Source of the DNA: Stenogyne calaminthoides
Taxonomy: Eukaryota; Streptophyta; Magnoliopsida; Lamiales; Lamiaceae
NCBI GenBank assembly: GCA_037126765.1
Contig: JBBCBC010000030.1
Location: 4,746,478-4,810,477, forward strand
Length of the DNA: 64,000 nt
Reading direction: 5' to 3'
Position numbers and translations under genes: made by a program. The notes under the pieces were generated by a model, which did no database searches, was not told where the DNA came from, and saw only the letters and a program-made list of their open reading frames with translations. Below are positions 11,931 to 22,166 of this stretch, one piece after another. The stretch's first letter is position 1. Each line of letters starts with the position of its first letter.

Positions 11931-12113
11931 AGAGTAACACTCATGTGAATCAAGTCTATACATGAACTCTATCACCGTTATATATAAAAATTATCACTGT
12001 TTAAAAATATAAAATATTTTTTAAACAGTGAGAGGTTTTGTACATACTAGTAATAGTTTTTATACATAACAATGATAGTTTTTACACATAATAGTTTTTA
12101 TACAAGTTTTTGT
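11931..12113. repeat. Hairpin MITE, CACTGTTATGTATAAA family, copy 3
   Basis: It starts AGAGTAACACTCATGTGAA and ends ACAAGTTTTTGTC, in the opposite orientation to copies 1 and 2. The inverted CACTGTT/AACAGTG blocks flank a TTTAAAAATAT core. A weaker related fragment lies at about 12607-12770. Confidence 0.6.
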
Positions 12114-12321
12114 CTATATTTAATTAATGATGTAGTTTTCTATTTGTCTTTGAAATCACACAGAAAACTTTAAAATAAAAATAAAAAAAGTAAAATATTC
12201 TACTAAATAGCTTTTTAGAGAATTTCTCCTAAATGTTAGATAAAAAATACATCTACCGCGCTCATTGAGGGAATGAGTTATTATAACTAGTAACCAGGTG
12301 AAGTAGTGTATATAAAAATTT

Positions 12322-12438
12322 AAATGTTGTAAATAAATATTCATTCTTCTCAAAGTTTCAAGACTTCATTTGCTTTTTAAAATGTTGTAAATAAATATTC
12401 ATTCTTCTCAAAGTTTCAACACTTCATTTGCTTTTTAA
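12322..12438. repeat. Recent 58-bp tandem duplication
   Basis: The segment AAATGTTGTAAATAAATATT through CATTTGCTTTTT occurs twice in a row (starts 12322 and 12380), with one clear mismatch (AAGAC versus AACAC). It lies in AT-rich intergenic DNA. Confidence 0.85.
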
Positions 12439-13050
12439 ATTATATAATATTGTATTAAAATAATACATTAATTTTTTAATGAATACTACCTATTAAATTA
12501 TGTGTAAATATGATTAACAATACAAATTATTATAATTCTTATATGTAAAAATTCTATTTGTCCATACCTTTTTTTTACAGTAAAAATTTTTATTGTAAAA
12601 ATTAAAAGACAAAAATTTCTATAAATATGAGTTCATGTATTTTTTTTTTAAATATCACTATTCTACCTATGTACTATCATTGTTAATAAAATTAATTATT
12701 TTTTAAATAATAATAGTATTTATGCATACCAGTGACATTAAAATGAAAAGAGTTTACATGAGCTCAATTTGACATACCTATTCAAATTAAAATTATAATC
12801 CATTTAAATAGACAACCCATACTACTAGTAATTTGCTAATAAATTATAAATAAATGTCAATGCTAATAAATTATACTCAATCTGTTCCAATTTTAATGGA
12901 CATACACTGTGTGTTCGGAGTTTAAGAAATATTTGTTTATTAATATTTTAGGTGATAAAGTGATAAAATGTTGAGGGTAGTATTGAAAATTCAACTTTAT
13001 TGAAGAGTAGAATAATATTTATTAAATGTGATAAAGTGATAAAGTGTTAA

Positions 13051-13974
13051 CGCTGCATTTGCTTATAAAATAGAGGTGATAGACTAAATATTCCGGCCCA
13101 ATCCGCTGTTTGCTTCGAGTGACTAGAGCCCATGATTAGTTTGCAGCCCGGGACCAAAAATTGAATTATCAGCCCATCAAGGGATAATGGGTCACAGGGT
13201 AGGGGCCGGAATAATTCAATCCGGCCCTTTTAAGAAAATGTGCAAAGACTATTTTGCCCTCGTATATTTTGCCAATCTACCGTGTGCAATTTCACACATT
13301 AGTCTGTGTTTTTGTCCAACTCACGCACATCGTCATTTCAACCGCACCGCCGCCGCCGGCTATGGTCGCCTCACCGTGCCCGATACCCCCCACAATGCCT
13401 GCGCCCTAGATTACCCTTGTTTTCTCGAAATTGTTTGAAAAACTCTCGAACCCTGCAATTCACGCAGCCCTATTCAACGACGCGGGCCGCCCCGCGACTG
13501 CTTCCGACCTGCGCACGCCTCCGATGGACTCGCCTGAGGTCTCGACGGTCTTGGCGACATCGATTCACCCAACCCCCAGCCCGGAGATGCCGGGCCTTCA
13601 TACTTCGCCGAATCGCGATTTAGCGCGGAGGGCTAGCCCTAGTACGGCGTTGCGAGTGTTTCCGGCATTACTGGAGGCGTATCCCGCTGCTGGTGCGTCT
13701 ACCCAGCGACTGATTGTAGGTAATCCCTCTGGGTCAAATGTAGAACATCCTGGGAATTCTGGTACTCCGAATTTTGGGTCTTTTGTCTCGAATTTGGGGT
13801 TTGATGCTAGGAGTATTGAATCTAATTTGTTGAATATTGTTTGCTCTGGGTCTGGTAATGTTGGTTTGTGTGATTGCTCTGGGCCTGAGCCCTGATGGTA
13901 TTGAATCAAAACAGTGCAATCCATCACTAATCCTATCATCCATATCAATCCCCTCCATTAAACCAAATGTGGCC
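13051..13974. mobile_element. Harbinger-like element carrying GC-rich gene-like DNA
   Basis: The left end reads GCTGCATTTGCTTATAAAA. The right end, in reverse, reads GGCCACATTTGGTTTAATGG. TAA precedes the left end, but the matching right copy is not clear. The interior is GC-rich from about 13320 to 13720, unlike its flanks, and holds a 154-codon open frame. It may be a pack-type element that carries a captured gene piece. The borders are approximate. Confidence 0.45.
13431..13895 (+). CDS. Unidentified ORF in the Harbinger-like element (possible captured exon)
   Basis: This is a 154-codon frame that starts MFEKLSNPAIHAALF and ends CDCSGPEP. It is rich in Pro, Ser and Ala, with no signal peptide, membrane segment or domain I recognise. 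The start sits in GC-rich DNA where a real exon 1 would be plausible, and a second start (MDSPEVSTVLATS) lies downstream. It could be a captured host exon or the N-terminus of a transposon protein. It ends close to the element's right end, so any original gene would be cut. No known function. Confidence 0.3.
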   Translation: MFEKLSNPAIHAALFNDAGRPATASDLRTPPMDSPEVSTVLATSIHPTPSPEMPGLHTSPNRDLARRASPSTALRVFPALLEAYPAAGASTQRLIVGNPSGSNVEHPGNSGTPNFGSFVSNLGFDARSIESNLLNIVCSGSGNVGLCDCSGPEP

Positions 13975-14772
13975 AAGAATATGAGTGAGTGACATGTTGT
14001 AAATAAGTGTGTGTTTGAAGGGTGTGAGTTAAAGTGAATATTTCCATTTAAGGAAATGTTCAAATAAAATTGGGACGGACCGAAACGGAATATGTCCAAT
14101 TAAGATTGAGACGGAGTGAGTAAATAATATAAATGCCAGGGTGAATGGATCAGCGGGTCTAATATCACATATCATGTCCAATTATATTGTGAAGGGTCCG
14201 ATTATTTATACCATCCAATTAATAAATACTCCCTCCGTCCCACTATATTTGTCTCACTTTCCTTTTATGGACGTCCCATTATATTTGTCTCAGTCCATAA
14301 AAGGAAAAAGTAACACTCCACTAACTATTATTTTAATATTATTCCCCTCACTTTTCATCCCAACTAGTCAAATACCTTCACTTTTCATCTATTAAATACT
14401 CCCTCTGTCCATGTATATGTTTCTTGTTTCTTTTGGACACTCAAATTAAGAAAAACTAATAAAATAAGATATGGTCGGCCAAGATGGTGGTATTAGGCTG
14501 AAAAGTAAAGGACAATATTGGATATTTGGAGGGAGGAAAAAAGTGTTTTACTTTTTGCTAACCTTAATCTCTCCCTCCCAATTCCAAATCTGGTGCTTTA
14601 TTTTTGGGTTTGTGTAGGAAATTTTTTGAGTTTCCCACCAAATACCAAAACTTGTTCAAATTTAAAAAATTTCAACAAATAAAAATAATCCAAAAAATTA
14701 AAAAGTACAGATTTAAGTATAGAAGCAGTCCACATCAAATAAATAACTCCAAGTTTTGAGTTTACAAGTCCA

Positions 14773-16495
14773 TGTTGGGAAATTAGGGGTGTCCGGATCT
14801 ATTCGAGGTGAATTTAAATACATATTTAAATTAATTAATTAATTACCAACATGAATTAATCTTAAATCAATTCAACATAATAATTAATAAGCAAATAAAC
14901 AACATGCGTACACATAATCCACGTAAATCATAAGCATGCGGAATCTAGGAGTTACGAGATTACATACCTCTTGTAGAGACAACCGTTGAGACGATGGATC
15001 TACCCAAAGTGTCTTCTCAAATATGTCCCAAGTCCACGAACGTAATCCGGTGGGAGGATTCTCAACGAACGATTTTAATTCCAAAGGAGAAAAATAAAAA
15101 ATTTTGCCACCACCTTTGTGGATTTTTAATTCTTCCAACACATGAAATTGCATTGGGGATGAAAAATTCATCCCCTATTTATAGGACTAGGGGGGACGAA
15201 AATTTGGGCATTATTGTGCATTGAGAAATTTACTTGCTTCTTCCTCAAGACACAATCTAGAATATATCCAATATATTTTATTTCTCAAAATATCTCCCAA
15301 CAAAATTTCCTCCTCCTTTCTTGTCCATTATTTTCGAAAATATCATATAAAATAGGAAGAAATAAGATATTTTTCCTTTCTTGAATTTATGGGATAAACT
15401 TGTATCTCAAGAATACTTATTCCATAAGATCTTTCTAAGAAAATCAAGGAAAAATCTCTTCTCTCTCCTACTCATATTTTTCGAAATTAATTAGGAAAAA
15501 TAGGCAAAATATTTTCTTCTCCTTTTCATTAATTGGACTTTAATTTGGGCTATTTGAGGGGTCTTTAGGAGAATTAAGATTGGACCTCCAATGGGCTATG
15601 AAGCTTTAATATTTTGCCAAAATATTATTCAAGCCCATTAATATTAATTTACTCCACTATAAGATTAATATTGAACTATCCTTCTTAACCCACATTACGG
15701 CTTCACAATAATATGGCTCCCGGTCATTATTTCTCGCGTTTAAGATTGTCTTAGTCAATTAATTAATTAAGCCACTGAACAGACTTTATATTAATTAATA
15801 TATTTGTCCTTGGAGTAAAGACATCTCAATATTATTATCCATACTGGTAATAAATTTCCACTTGCAAGATTTGGTATGATAAAGATTTTGAGCCCACCAA
15901 GGGGACAAATCAAGCAAGCCGTACTTGCACGCGATTCTCCGTATTAAATCTTAGCAATCGTCATGTAATTAATAGTATTGTCTAAGATACAAGGTATCGA
16001 ATCGCATTGATTCTCTTCCCATCATAAGTCAGAGCAATAGTTATTAATTTCACACGATCCTATTTAAGGGACGAAGATTAAGAAATAACGAACCACTGAG
16101 GTCTAATTCTTGTATATTCAGTACCGAAGAATTTATCCTCATGTAGGTCCTTTTCAGCGCATTATAATGCACTAGTGTAATCTCTTGGTCAAGACAAGCC
16201 AATCTGAGCCTTACACTTCAACCTTTCATGATGGATTGCTCATTTCCATCTGGGTTGTGAATTTGTACTTAGTCACGAGGAACTGTTAATTTGATCTTAT
16301 GTGATCTGGTATCACCAAATTAACTACAATGTAACACGTACTGCCTTATCGATCGGGTATGCAGTAAATATATATAACATTCATTCATATTTAATGCAAC
16401 ATGTGATTAATAATTTATTTCAGTAAATAAATAAGGAATTCAGTTTGGTTATACAAAGTAAAAAACATACTTTAATTTTCAGTATAACCCCAACA
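14773..16495 (-). mobile_element. Solo LTR (1723 bp), copia-like family B, inside the mariner element
   Basis: Ends are TGTTGGGAAATTAGG and TATAACCCCAACA, with a perfect 5-bp duplication GTCCA (14768-14772 and 16496-16500). A minus-strand TATA box (CCTATAAATAGGGG, near 15175-15188) shows the orientation. It differs from the family at 3104, 20722 and 35371. It separates the mariner transposase gene from the left terminal repeat and so from most of its promoter. Copia assignment is by general look only. Confidence 0.9.
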
Positions 16496-16569
16496 GTCCA
16501 CAACTTCAGCAATAAATACAACAACAAAGTGACATTGAATAACTCCAACTACTACAAACAAAAGACATA

Positions 16570-17939
16570 ATGGTGGGGAAGAAACCAAATTTAACTAATG
16601 ATGAAAGGAACAAAATAGTACAATTTCTTCTTCAAAATAGCACCAATGAAAAGCCCAACAAGGGGAGGATGAAGGAGGCAGCAACAAAATATGGAGTCAC
16701 AGGAAGAACAATCAGCTACCTTTGGGCTGCAGCAAAGAAACAGATGGAACAAAGGTTACCAATATTCTTAAGCTAAAAAAAAAACAGGTTCTGTAAAATT
16801 GAAGAGAAGAATTGAAGTACCATTGGAAGCAATCATGGCAACCTCCATTTTCCACATGTCAACAATTAGAAGGTTAGCCACAAGTATTAAAGTTGGTAAA
16901 AGCACAGTGGGGAAATGGGTTTTACTAGGTCTCATCAAAGCTCATTCCAATGCAATTAAACCTCATTTAACAGCACCCATCAAGTTTCTTAGGTTGAAAT
17001 TCAGTTTGAGTAATCTGCAATTTGATAGACTACATGGTGTGGTGAAGTTTAAGAGCATGCACAATATCATGAATATTGATGAGAAGTGGTTTAATCTCAC
17101 AACTACATCGAGGAAGGTATACTTGACTCAAGGAGAAGAATATCCACATAGAACAATCCAATCAAAGAAGCACATTCCAAAAGTCATGTTTATGTGCGCT
17201 GTTGCAAGACCTTGTTTTTCAAGTGATGGTGAACTACTTTTTGATGGGAAAATTGGCATGTTTCCATTTACCAAACAAGAATGAGCACAAAGAAACAATA
17301 AGAATAGGGTCAGAGGCACAATGGAGACAAAACCCATAAATTCAATCACCAAAGATTTCATAAAGCATTGTCTCATTCATCAGGTACACTCTCAGATACA
17401 TGTTTTTTTTTTTTTTGAAATTTTTGTTACAACTACTACATAAATATGCATGTTCATCATTGAGTCAGATTATACCATCCATCAAGGAGAAATGGCCTCT
17501 TAATGCAAGCAAGGACATAATAATGCAACAAGATAATGCTAGACCACATATAAGCAATGAGGATCCAGAATTTAGAGCAGCAACAAGTTCTGATGGCTTT
17601 AACATTGTTCTAATGCAACAACCAGCTAACTCACCAGACACCAATATCAATGACTTGGGCTGGTTTAGAGCTCTCCAATCATTACAGATGGAGACTGGTA
17701 CATACAATATTGATGAACTTGTTAATGTTGTTGCTGACTCATTTGAAAAGATGGAACCTAGCAAACTCAACAAAGTTTTTCTTAGTCTACAACAATGCAT
17801 GCTTGAGATTATGAAGGTGAAGGGGCATAATAACTACAAGCTTCCACACATGGGAAAGGACAAACTTCAAAGGCTAGGGTTACTTCCAATGGTTTTGGAA
17901 GTGGATGAGTTGATAGTTAGGGAATGCATTGAATACTAG
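16570..17939 (+). pseudogene. Mariner-like (MLE) transposase, DD39D, broken
   Basis: This enzyme cuts and pastes the element at TA sites in the nucleus. The N-terminal helix-turn-helix region begins MVGKKPNLTNDERNKIV and has KYGVTGRTISYLW. The catalytic part has NIDEKWFNL (first Asp), QQDNARPH (second Asp) and NSPDTNINDLGWF (third Asp). Thirty-nine residues separate the last two Asp, the DD39D spacing of plant MLEs. A GT-AG intron fits at 17384-17468 and keeps phase. Two lesions are visible: a frame change near 16753 and an in-frame TGA at 17282-17284. The C-terminus is intact to the TAG at 17937-17939. The catalytic residues all survive, so inactivation looks fairly recent. Confidence 0.9.
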
Positions 17940-18230
17940 GTGCAAGCTGATCTTGTTGGTGGTTCTACATATGATCTGACCAACTTATTGGCAGACTTGG
18001 GCTACTAGATTGATGGGTACAACTTTTTGTTCATTTTGGCAAGTAGGAAGTGCATGTTTACAACATAAACATAGGCATAAGTGCAGTGTGAACTATCAGA
18101 TTACCTTTGTTTCAATTGTAAACTTCAAATACTATTTTTTGTAATATGTTGCACTTTTATTTAAGTTCACTTTTATTTAAATATTGCATTCTCAGTTGCA
18201 CTTTTATTTCAGTTCACTAAGTGACAAAAA
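17940..18230. other. 3' region of the transposase gene
   Basis: AT-rich sequence with TTGCACTTTTATTTAAGTTCAC-type repeats. It leads into the tandem array. No further coding. Confidence 0.5.
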
Positions 18231-19090
18231 ATAATGAACAAATTATGCATTAGACAATCAGATTTTATCAAAAGATGCATCAAACACCAGCTCATGGTCA
18301 TCCATTAACACATTCATAGCATTGAGTGCTATGAATATGCAACTCTCAAACTGGAATTAACAATTTATCATCATAAAGTAGGAAGTGATGTTTAGTTCAC
18401 TAAGTGTCAGCCTCCTAAACAAGTAGTGGTTGCATGACAAACAATAATGAACAAATTATGCATTAGACAATCAGATTTTATCAAAAGATGCATCAAACAC
18501 CAGCTCATGGTCATCCATTTACACATTCATAGCATTGAGTGCTATGAATGTGCAACTCTCAAACTGGAATTAACAATTTATCATCATAGAGTACGAAGTG
18601 GTGTTTAGTTCACTAAGTGTCAGCCTCCTAAACAAGTAGTGGTTGCATGACAAGCAATAATGAACAAATTATGCATTAGACAATCAGATTTTATCAAAAG
18701 ATGCATCAAACACCAGCTCATGGTCATCCATTTACACATTCATAGCATTGAGTGCTATGAATGTGCAACTCTCAAACTAGAATTAACAATTTATCATCAT
18801 AGAGTAGGATGAGGTGTTTAGTTCACTAAGTGTCAGCCTCCTAAACAAGTAGTGGTTGCATGACAAGCAATAATGAACAAATTATGCATTAGACAATCAG
18901 ATTTTATCAAAAGATGCATCAAACATCAGCTCATGGTCATCCATTTACACATTCATAGCATTGAGTGCTATGAATGTGCAACTCTCAAACTAGAATTAAC
19001 AATTTATCATCGTAGAGTAGGATGAAATGTTTAGTTCACTAAATGTCAGCCTCCTAAACAAGTAGTGGTTGCATGACAAGCAATAATGAA
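18231..19090. repeat. 213-bp tandem array inside the mariner element (four copies and a start of a fifth)
   Basis: Units start at AATAATGAAC at 18231, 18443, 18656, 18869 and 19082, so the period is 212-213 bp. Each unit holds GCATTAGACAATCAG, CAGCTCATGGTCATCC, an internal inverted pair (TTCATAGCATT/AGTGCTATGAA) and CAGCCTCCTAAACAAG. Copies differ by few bases, so the array is young. It lies between the two convergent ORFs of the element. Confidence 0.9.
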
Positions 19091-19645
19091 CAAGATATAC
19101 ATCAGCTCATATAACCAATTAGTGGTGGCATGACAAACCTAGAAACAAGAAAGATATGCATCAGATTTTACCAAAGTAAATAAGCAAAACAGAAAATAGA
19201 AACACTTATGCTCTACTTATGAAGCAAAATAGAAAACAAAAACAAGCATTGCTGCATTCACAAGCAAATTACCAAAAACAAGCATTGGGAAACATCAAGA
19301 AATAAAGCTTTGGGTTGACAATTGTTTAACTACCTAATTCCTAGTTCAAGTGTCTTTGAATATTGGAATATAAGCAGACAAACATCAAGAACTCTCTCAG
19401 GGGCATTTTGTCAAACAATTCTCATGTTACTAATTCGTTTATGAATTATTGAAACAATCCCATATAATCCAATATAGACAAACATCAGAATCATCAACAA
19501 TTATTGTGAAGGAAATAATTACCAAAACACTGGATCATAACAAAGGCACATTGAGATCTACATGCAACAGTGGATCATAACAAAGGCACATTGAAATTCA
19601 ACAAAATACAGAAATTAAATTAAGGGTTTAGATTTAACCTCCCAT
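19091..19645. other. Non-coding part of the mariner element between array and second ORF
   Basis: It holds short direct repeats, for example ACACTGGATCATAACAAAGG-like sequence followed by CAGTGGATCATAACAAAGGC (about 19525-19590). I see no gene. It would be the 3' UTR of the minus-strand ORF. Confidence 0.5.
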
Positions 19646-20206
19646 TTAATGGTCGAAGTAGTAGAAGGGAACAACATCAGGTAACAAAATCTTAAGCATC
19701 GCCATCGATCCTGGCCATTTGGTTTTGGTTGGTGGTTGGCCAACCATATCATCCTCACACTCAAAGAAAACAACAGTCTCATCCGAGTCATTGAAGTGGT
19801 ATACGGGAACAGTCTCAAGAACATCAAAGTCGGATTCAAGCTTCACAGCCCCAAGAACATCAATTTTAGATTCAAGATTCGAGGCCCCAAGAACACCCAT
19901 TTCAGATTCAAGCTTCACAACCCCAAGAAAACGAATTTTAGATTCAATATTCGAGGCCCCAAGAACACACATTTCAGATTCAAGCTTCACGGCCCCAAAC
20001 AGCCGAGTCAGAACCGGTGCACAAAGATTCAGGCACGACGATTCAGAATCCGACATAGAATACAGACAAGTAAATGGAAGAGTTGGATCATACTCTCCAT
20101 TAGATAAAATAGCCGGAGTAAATGGAACAAAGGAATTTGTATCGGTGAAATCTGAATCGGTGAAGAAGGAGTCGTGAAAAGAGAAGATCGGTGAAGAAGG
20201 AGCCAT
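19646..20206 (-). CDS. Second ORF of the mariner element: acidic protein with 12-residue repeats, function unknown
   Basis: This is an intact 186-codon frame, antisense and convergent to the transposase gene, with its ATG about 410 bp inside the right terminal repeat. The N-terminus (MAPSSPIFSFHDSFFTDSD) is rich in Ser, Phe and Asp. The middle has five 12-residue units of the type LGAVKLESEMCV / LGASNIESKIRF, alternating as a 72-bp two-unit DNA repeat (about 19832-20000). The tail holds DETVVFFECEDDMVG and ends VVPFYYFDH. There is no signal peptide, membrane segment or known DNA-binding motif. It stays open while the transposase is broken. The upstream GA/CT-rich leader looks like a 5' UTR. 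I do not recognise the family; an accessory role in transposition is only a guess. Confidence 0.5.
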   Translation of the reverse strand: MAPSSPIFSFHDSFFTDSDFTDTNSFVPFTPAILSNGEYDPTLPFTCLYSMSDSESSCLNLCAPVLTRLFGAVKLESEMCVLGASNIESKIRFLGVVKLESEMGVLGASNLESKIDVLGAVKLESDFDVLETVPVYHFNDSDETVVFFECEDDMVGQPPTKTKWPGSMAMLKILLPDVVPFYYFDH

Positions 20207-20721
20207 GGAAAATAGAGAGAAGATCGGTGAAGAAGGGTTTGAGAGGAGGAAGGAACGAGAGAGAGAAAGTAGAGAGACTGATGGATGGAAAATTATGAAC
20301 TAGGGTTCGATGATTTGGGTATTTTTTGTGGGTATGATTGTTGGGTTGGGTTTATAATTCTGTTGGGCTTTTTTAATAAAGGGAGGGAATGGTTAGATGC
20401 AAATTCTGACTTAATTAGTGTTAAACTGGGCTGCTTGTTTAATTTACCCACAATTAAATTTAAATAAGCAGTGATAATTTTGTAATATAGTGTAAAAAGT
20501 GAGGATAAATATGTTAGTAGTGAAGTGTTGCTTTTTTCTATTTATAGAAACAGGAAACTTATTGTTGGACGGATGTAAAAGAAAAGGGAGAAACTTATAG
20601 CTGGACGGAGGGAGTACTATAAAAGTTCACTATCTGTTATTTTAATATTATATTTTTAACAAGTCAACAAAAAAAAGTGAGACATATATACCGGGGACGG
20701 AGGGAGTAGTAAACTATAAAA

Positions 20722-22043
20722 TGTTGGGAAATAAATTTAATAAAGAGGATTTTGATTAGATCTCAAAACCCCTGAGTATGACATGTTCAGGATAATCTTG
20801 ATAGATGAGTCAGGATTCAGTTTTAGAGTGTTCAGGATATTATCTGCACCGTGTATAGTCGGCAGATATAGAACGAGTTAGTTTACAAGACTCCAGAAGA
20901 AATCGAGATCTCAAGACTTCGGAGGATCTTGAGAATCTCAAGACTCGAGAGAACTCAAGACTCGAGAACTCCGAAAGACTCGAGAGAACACAAGACTCGA
21001 GAGAACTCAAGACTTCGAGAAAATACTAAAAGCACGATAATTATCAAGACTCAAGAATATCTTGAATGCTTTCGTATATATCCTGAATGTTCCGAGGCAA
21101 TCGTCGAGGAATATAGCCGTTGGAATCCAAATTGACGTGGACCAACGAAAGGAAGACAACCAAAGATGAGAAAAGTCGCGGAACTTACAAAGAATAGTAT
21201 GGATTTGAATGTAATTCTCTCAACGGTAACATTCAAATCCACACTATAAATATACAAGTTCTTCCTTCATTATCAAGCGTGGATGCGTGGAGATCATGCA
21301 CAAAATGCTACAAAGCCAAAGAAATATAGTCAAAGCATTCCCACCCTAGAACACAAGTCTGTAGAGATACAAATATATTCAAAGAGTGTTCTAGAACCCA
21401 ACCTAAGCAACCCACGATGTATCATAAGCTTAGAGAGATTTTCCCAACCTTAAGATTGAGGCTAAACCATTGTAAGGGAAAATCTCACCATAGTTGGAGA
21501 CAACACCAAACCCAAACCCAAAGGTGAAGTGAGGGTAGTTGTTAGGCAAACCCAAGTGAGGGTGATAAGTCCCGTTGGAGTGTGAACTCGTTAAACATCT
21601 CAGAGGCGATCCCGAGTGAGGGTGATAAGTCCCGGGGAGTGTGAACTCGTTAAACATCTAAGAGTTTGAGTTAGTAAACTATGGAGGTAGTCGAAAAGCT
21701 CGTGGCGGGTTGAGTTAGTAAACTACGTGGAGTAGTCAGAAAACTCAGGGCCGAGTTGAGTAAGTAAACTACGAGGTAGTCAGAAAGCTCAGAAGTTGAT
21801 AAGGAATTTCCCTAGAGAGGGAGAGTGGATGTAGGACTGGTTGTCCGAACCACTATATATTGCTGTGTTGTTTACTGCTTTATGTTTATACTTGTCATAT
21901 GCATCTAGTTATAAGCAAAACACAACAAATGAGCTTAAACAGAAAAATTGGAAACACTCTGCCTTTCCCCTGTTTTATATGCACCGAAAAAGAAACGTTT
22001 TGCTTCCGCACGCGCAAAATAGGTTTTCCCACCGGGACCAACA
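20722..22043 (+). repeat. 5' LTR (1322 bp)
   Basis: It begins TGTTGGGAAATAAA and ends CGGGACCAACA. Tandem AAGACTCGAGAGAACT-type units fill about 20895-21045. The promoter is marked by TATA box CTATAAATA at 21244-21252, immediately after the stem-loop arms at 21194-21212 and 21229-21247. A region of AGTTAGTAAACTACG-type repeats (about 21665-21795) follows the start site. Confidence 0.92.
21194..21247 (+). promoter_or_regulatory. Stem-loop overlapping the TATA box of the 5' LTR
   Basis: Arms ATAGTATGGATTTGAATGT and ACATTCAAATCCACACTAT pair at 18 of 19 positions around a 16-base loop. The right arm runs into the TATA box. The same arms stand in the other three LTRs of the family (24710-24764, 3879-3935, 36049-36102), while the loops differ. 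Confidence 0.75.
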
Positions 22044-22045
22044 AG

Positions 22046-22057
22046 TGGTATCAGAGC
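22046..22057 (+). promoter_or_regulatory. Primer-binding site (initiator Met-tRNA type)
   Basis: TGGTATCAGAGC lies two bases after the 5' LTR. This is the standard complement to the 3' end of plant initiator tRNA-Met used to prime minus-strand DNA synthesis. A second exact copy lies at 22155-22166. Confidence 0.93.
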
Positions 22058-22140
22058 AGGTGCTCAAAAGATTACTTCTTCAATGTAATCGCCTGAGCAG
22101 ATCTATTTTTTTTAAAAAAAAAAAAAAACCTGTCTCTGAT

Positions 22141-22166
22141 CTGATACCAACAATTGGTATCAGAGC
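22141..22166 (+). promoter_or_regulatory. Second primer-binding-site copy within a perfect hairpin
   Basis: TTGGTATCAG pairs perfectly with CTGATACCAA just upstream across a CAA loop, and the TGGTATCAGAGC motif is repeated in full (22155-22166). It lies about 109 bases after the first site, past an A-rich run. Whether it can prime reverse transcription is unknown; folding back could hide it from tRNA. Confidence 0.7.

Larger units (their letters stand above)
12876..14120. mobile_element. Stowaway-like MITE split by a Harbinger-like element
   Basis: The left end is TA|CTCAATCTGTTCC, followed by AATTTTAATGGACAT. The right end, in reverse, is TA|CTCACTCCGTCTCAATC, followed by TTAATTGGACAT. The halves are about 12876-13050 and 13975-14120. 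TA flanks both ends. The matching GGACAT blocks on both arms make the pairing convincing despite divergence. Confidence 0.6.
14399..20614 (+). mobile_element. Mariner-like element (plant MLE), 6.2 kb including a nested solo LTR
   Basis: The termini are CTCCCTCTGTCCATG on the left and, in reverse, CTCCCTCCGTCCAGC on the right. Both are followed by related ATGTTTCTTGTTTC/AAGTTTCTCCCTTTTC sequence, with TA on both flanks. Contents in order: left promoter region, solo LTR 14773-16495, plus-strand DD39D transposase relic 16570-17939, 213-bp tandem array 18231-19090, and a minus-strand ORF 19646-20206. Without the LTR the element would be about 4.5 kb, large for the family. It cannot move by itself now because the transposase is broken. 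Confidence 0.88.
14229..20706. mobile_element. Stowaway MITE split by a mariner-like element
   Basis: The left half is about 14229-14398 and the right half about 20615-20706. The left end is TA|CTCCCTCCGTCCCAC, then TATATTTGTCTCAC. The right end, in reverse, is TA|CTCCCTCCGTCCCCGG, then TATATATGTCTCAC. TA flanks both outer ends and both inner junctions. The insert, an autonomous-type mariner element, belongs to the same superfamily as its target. Confidence 0.75.
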
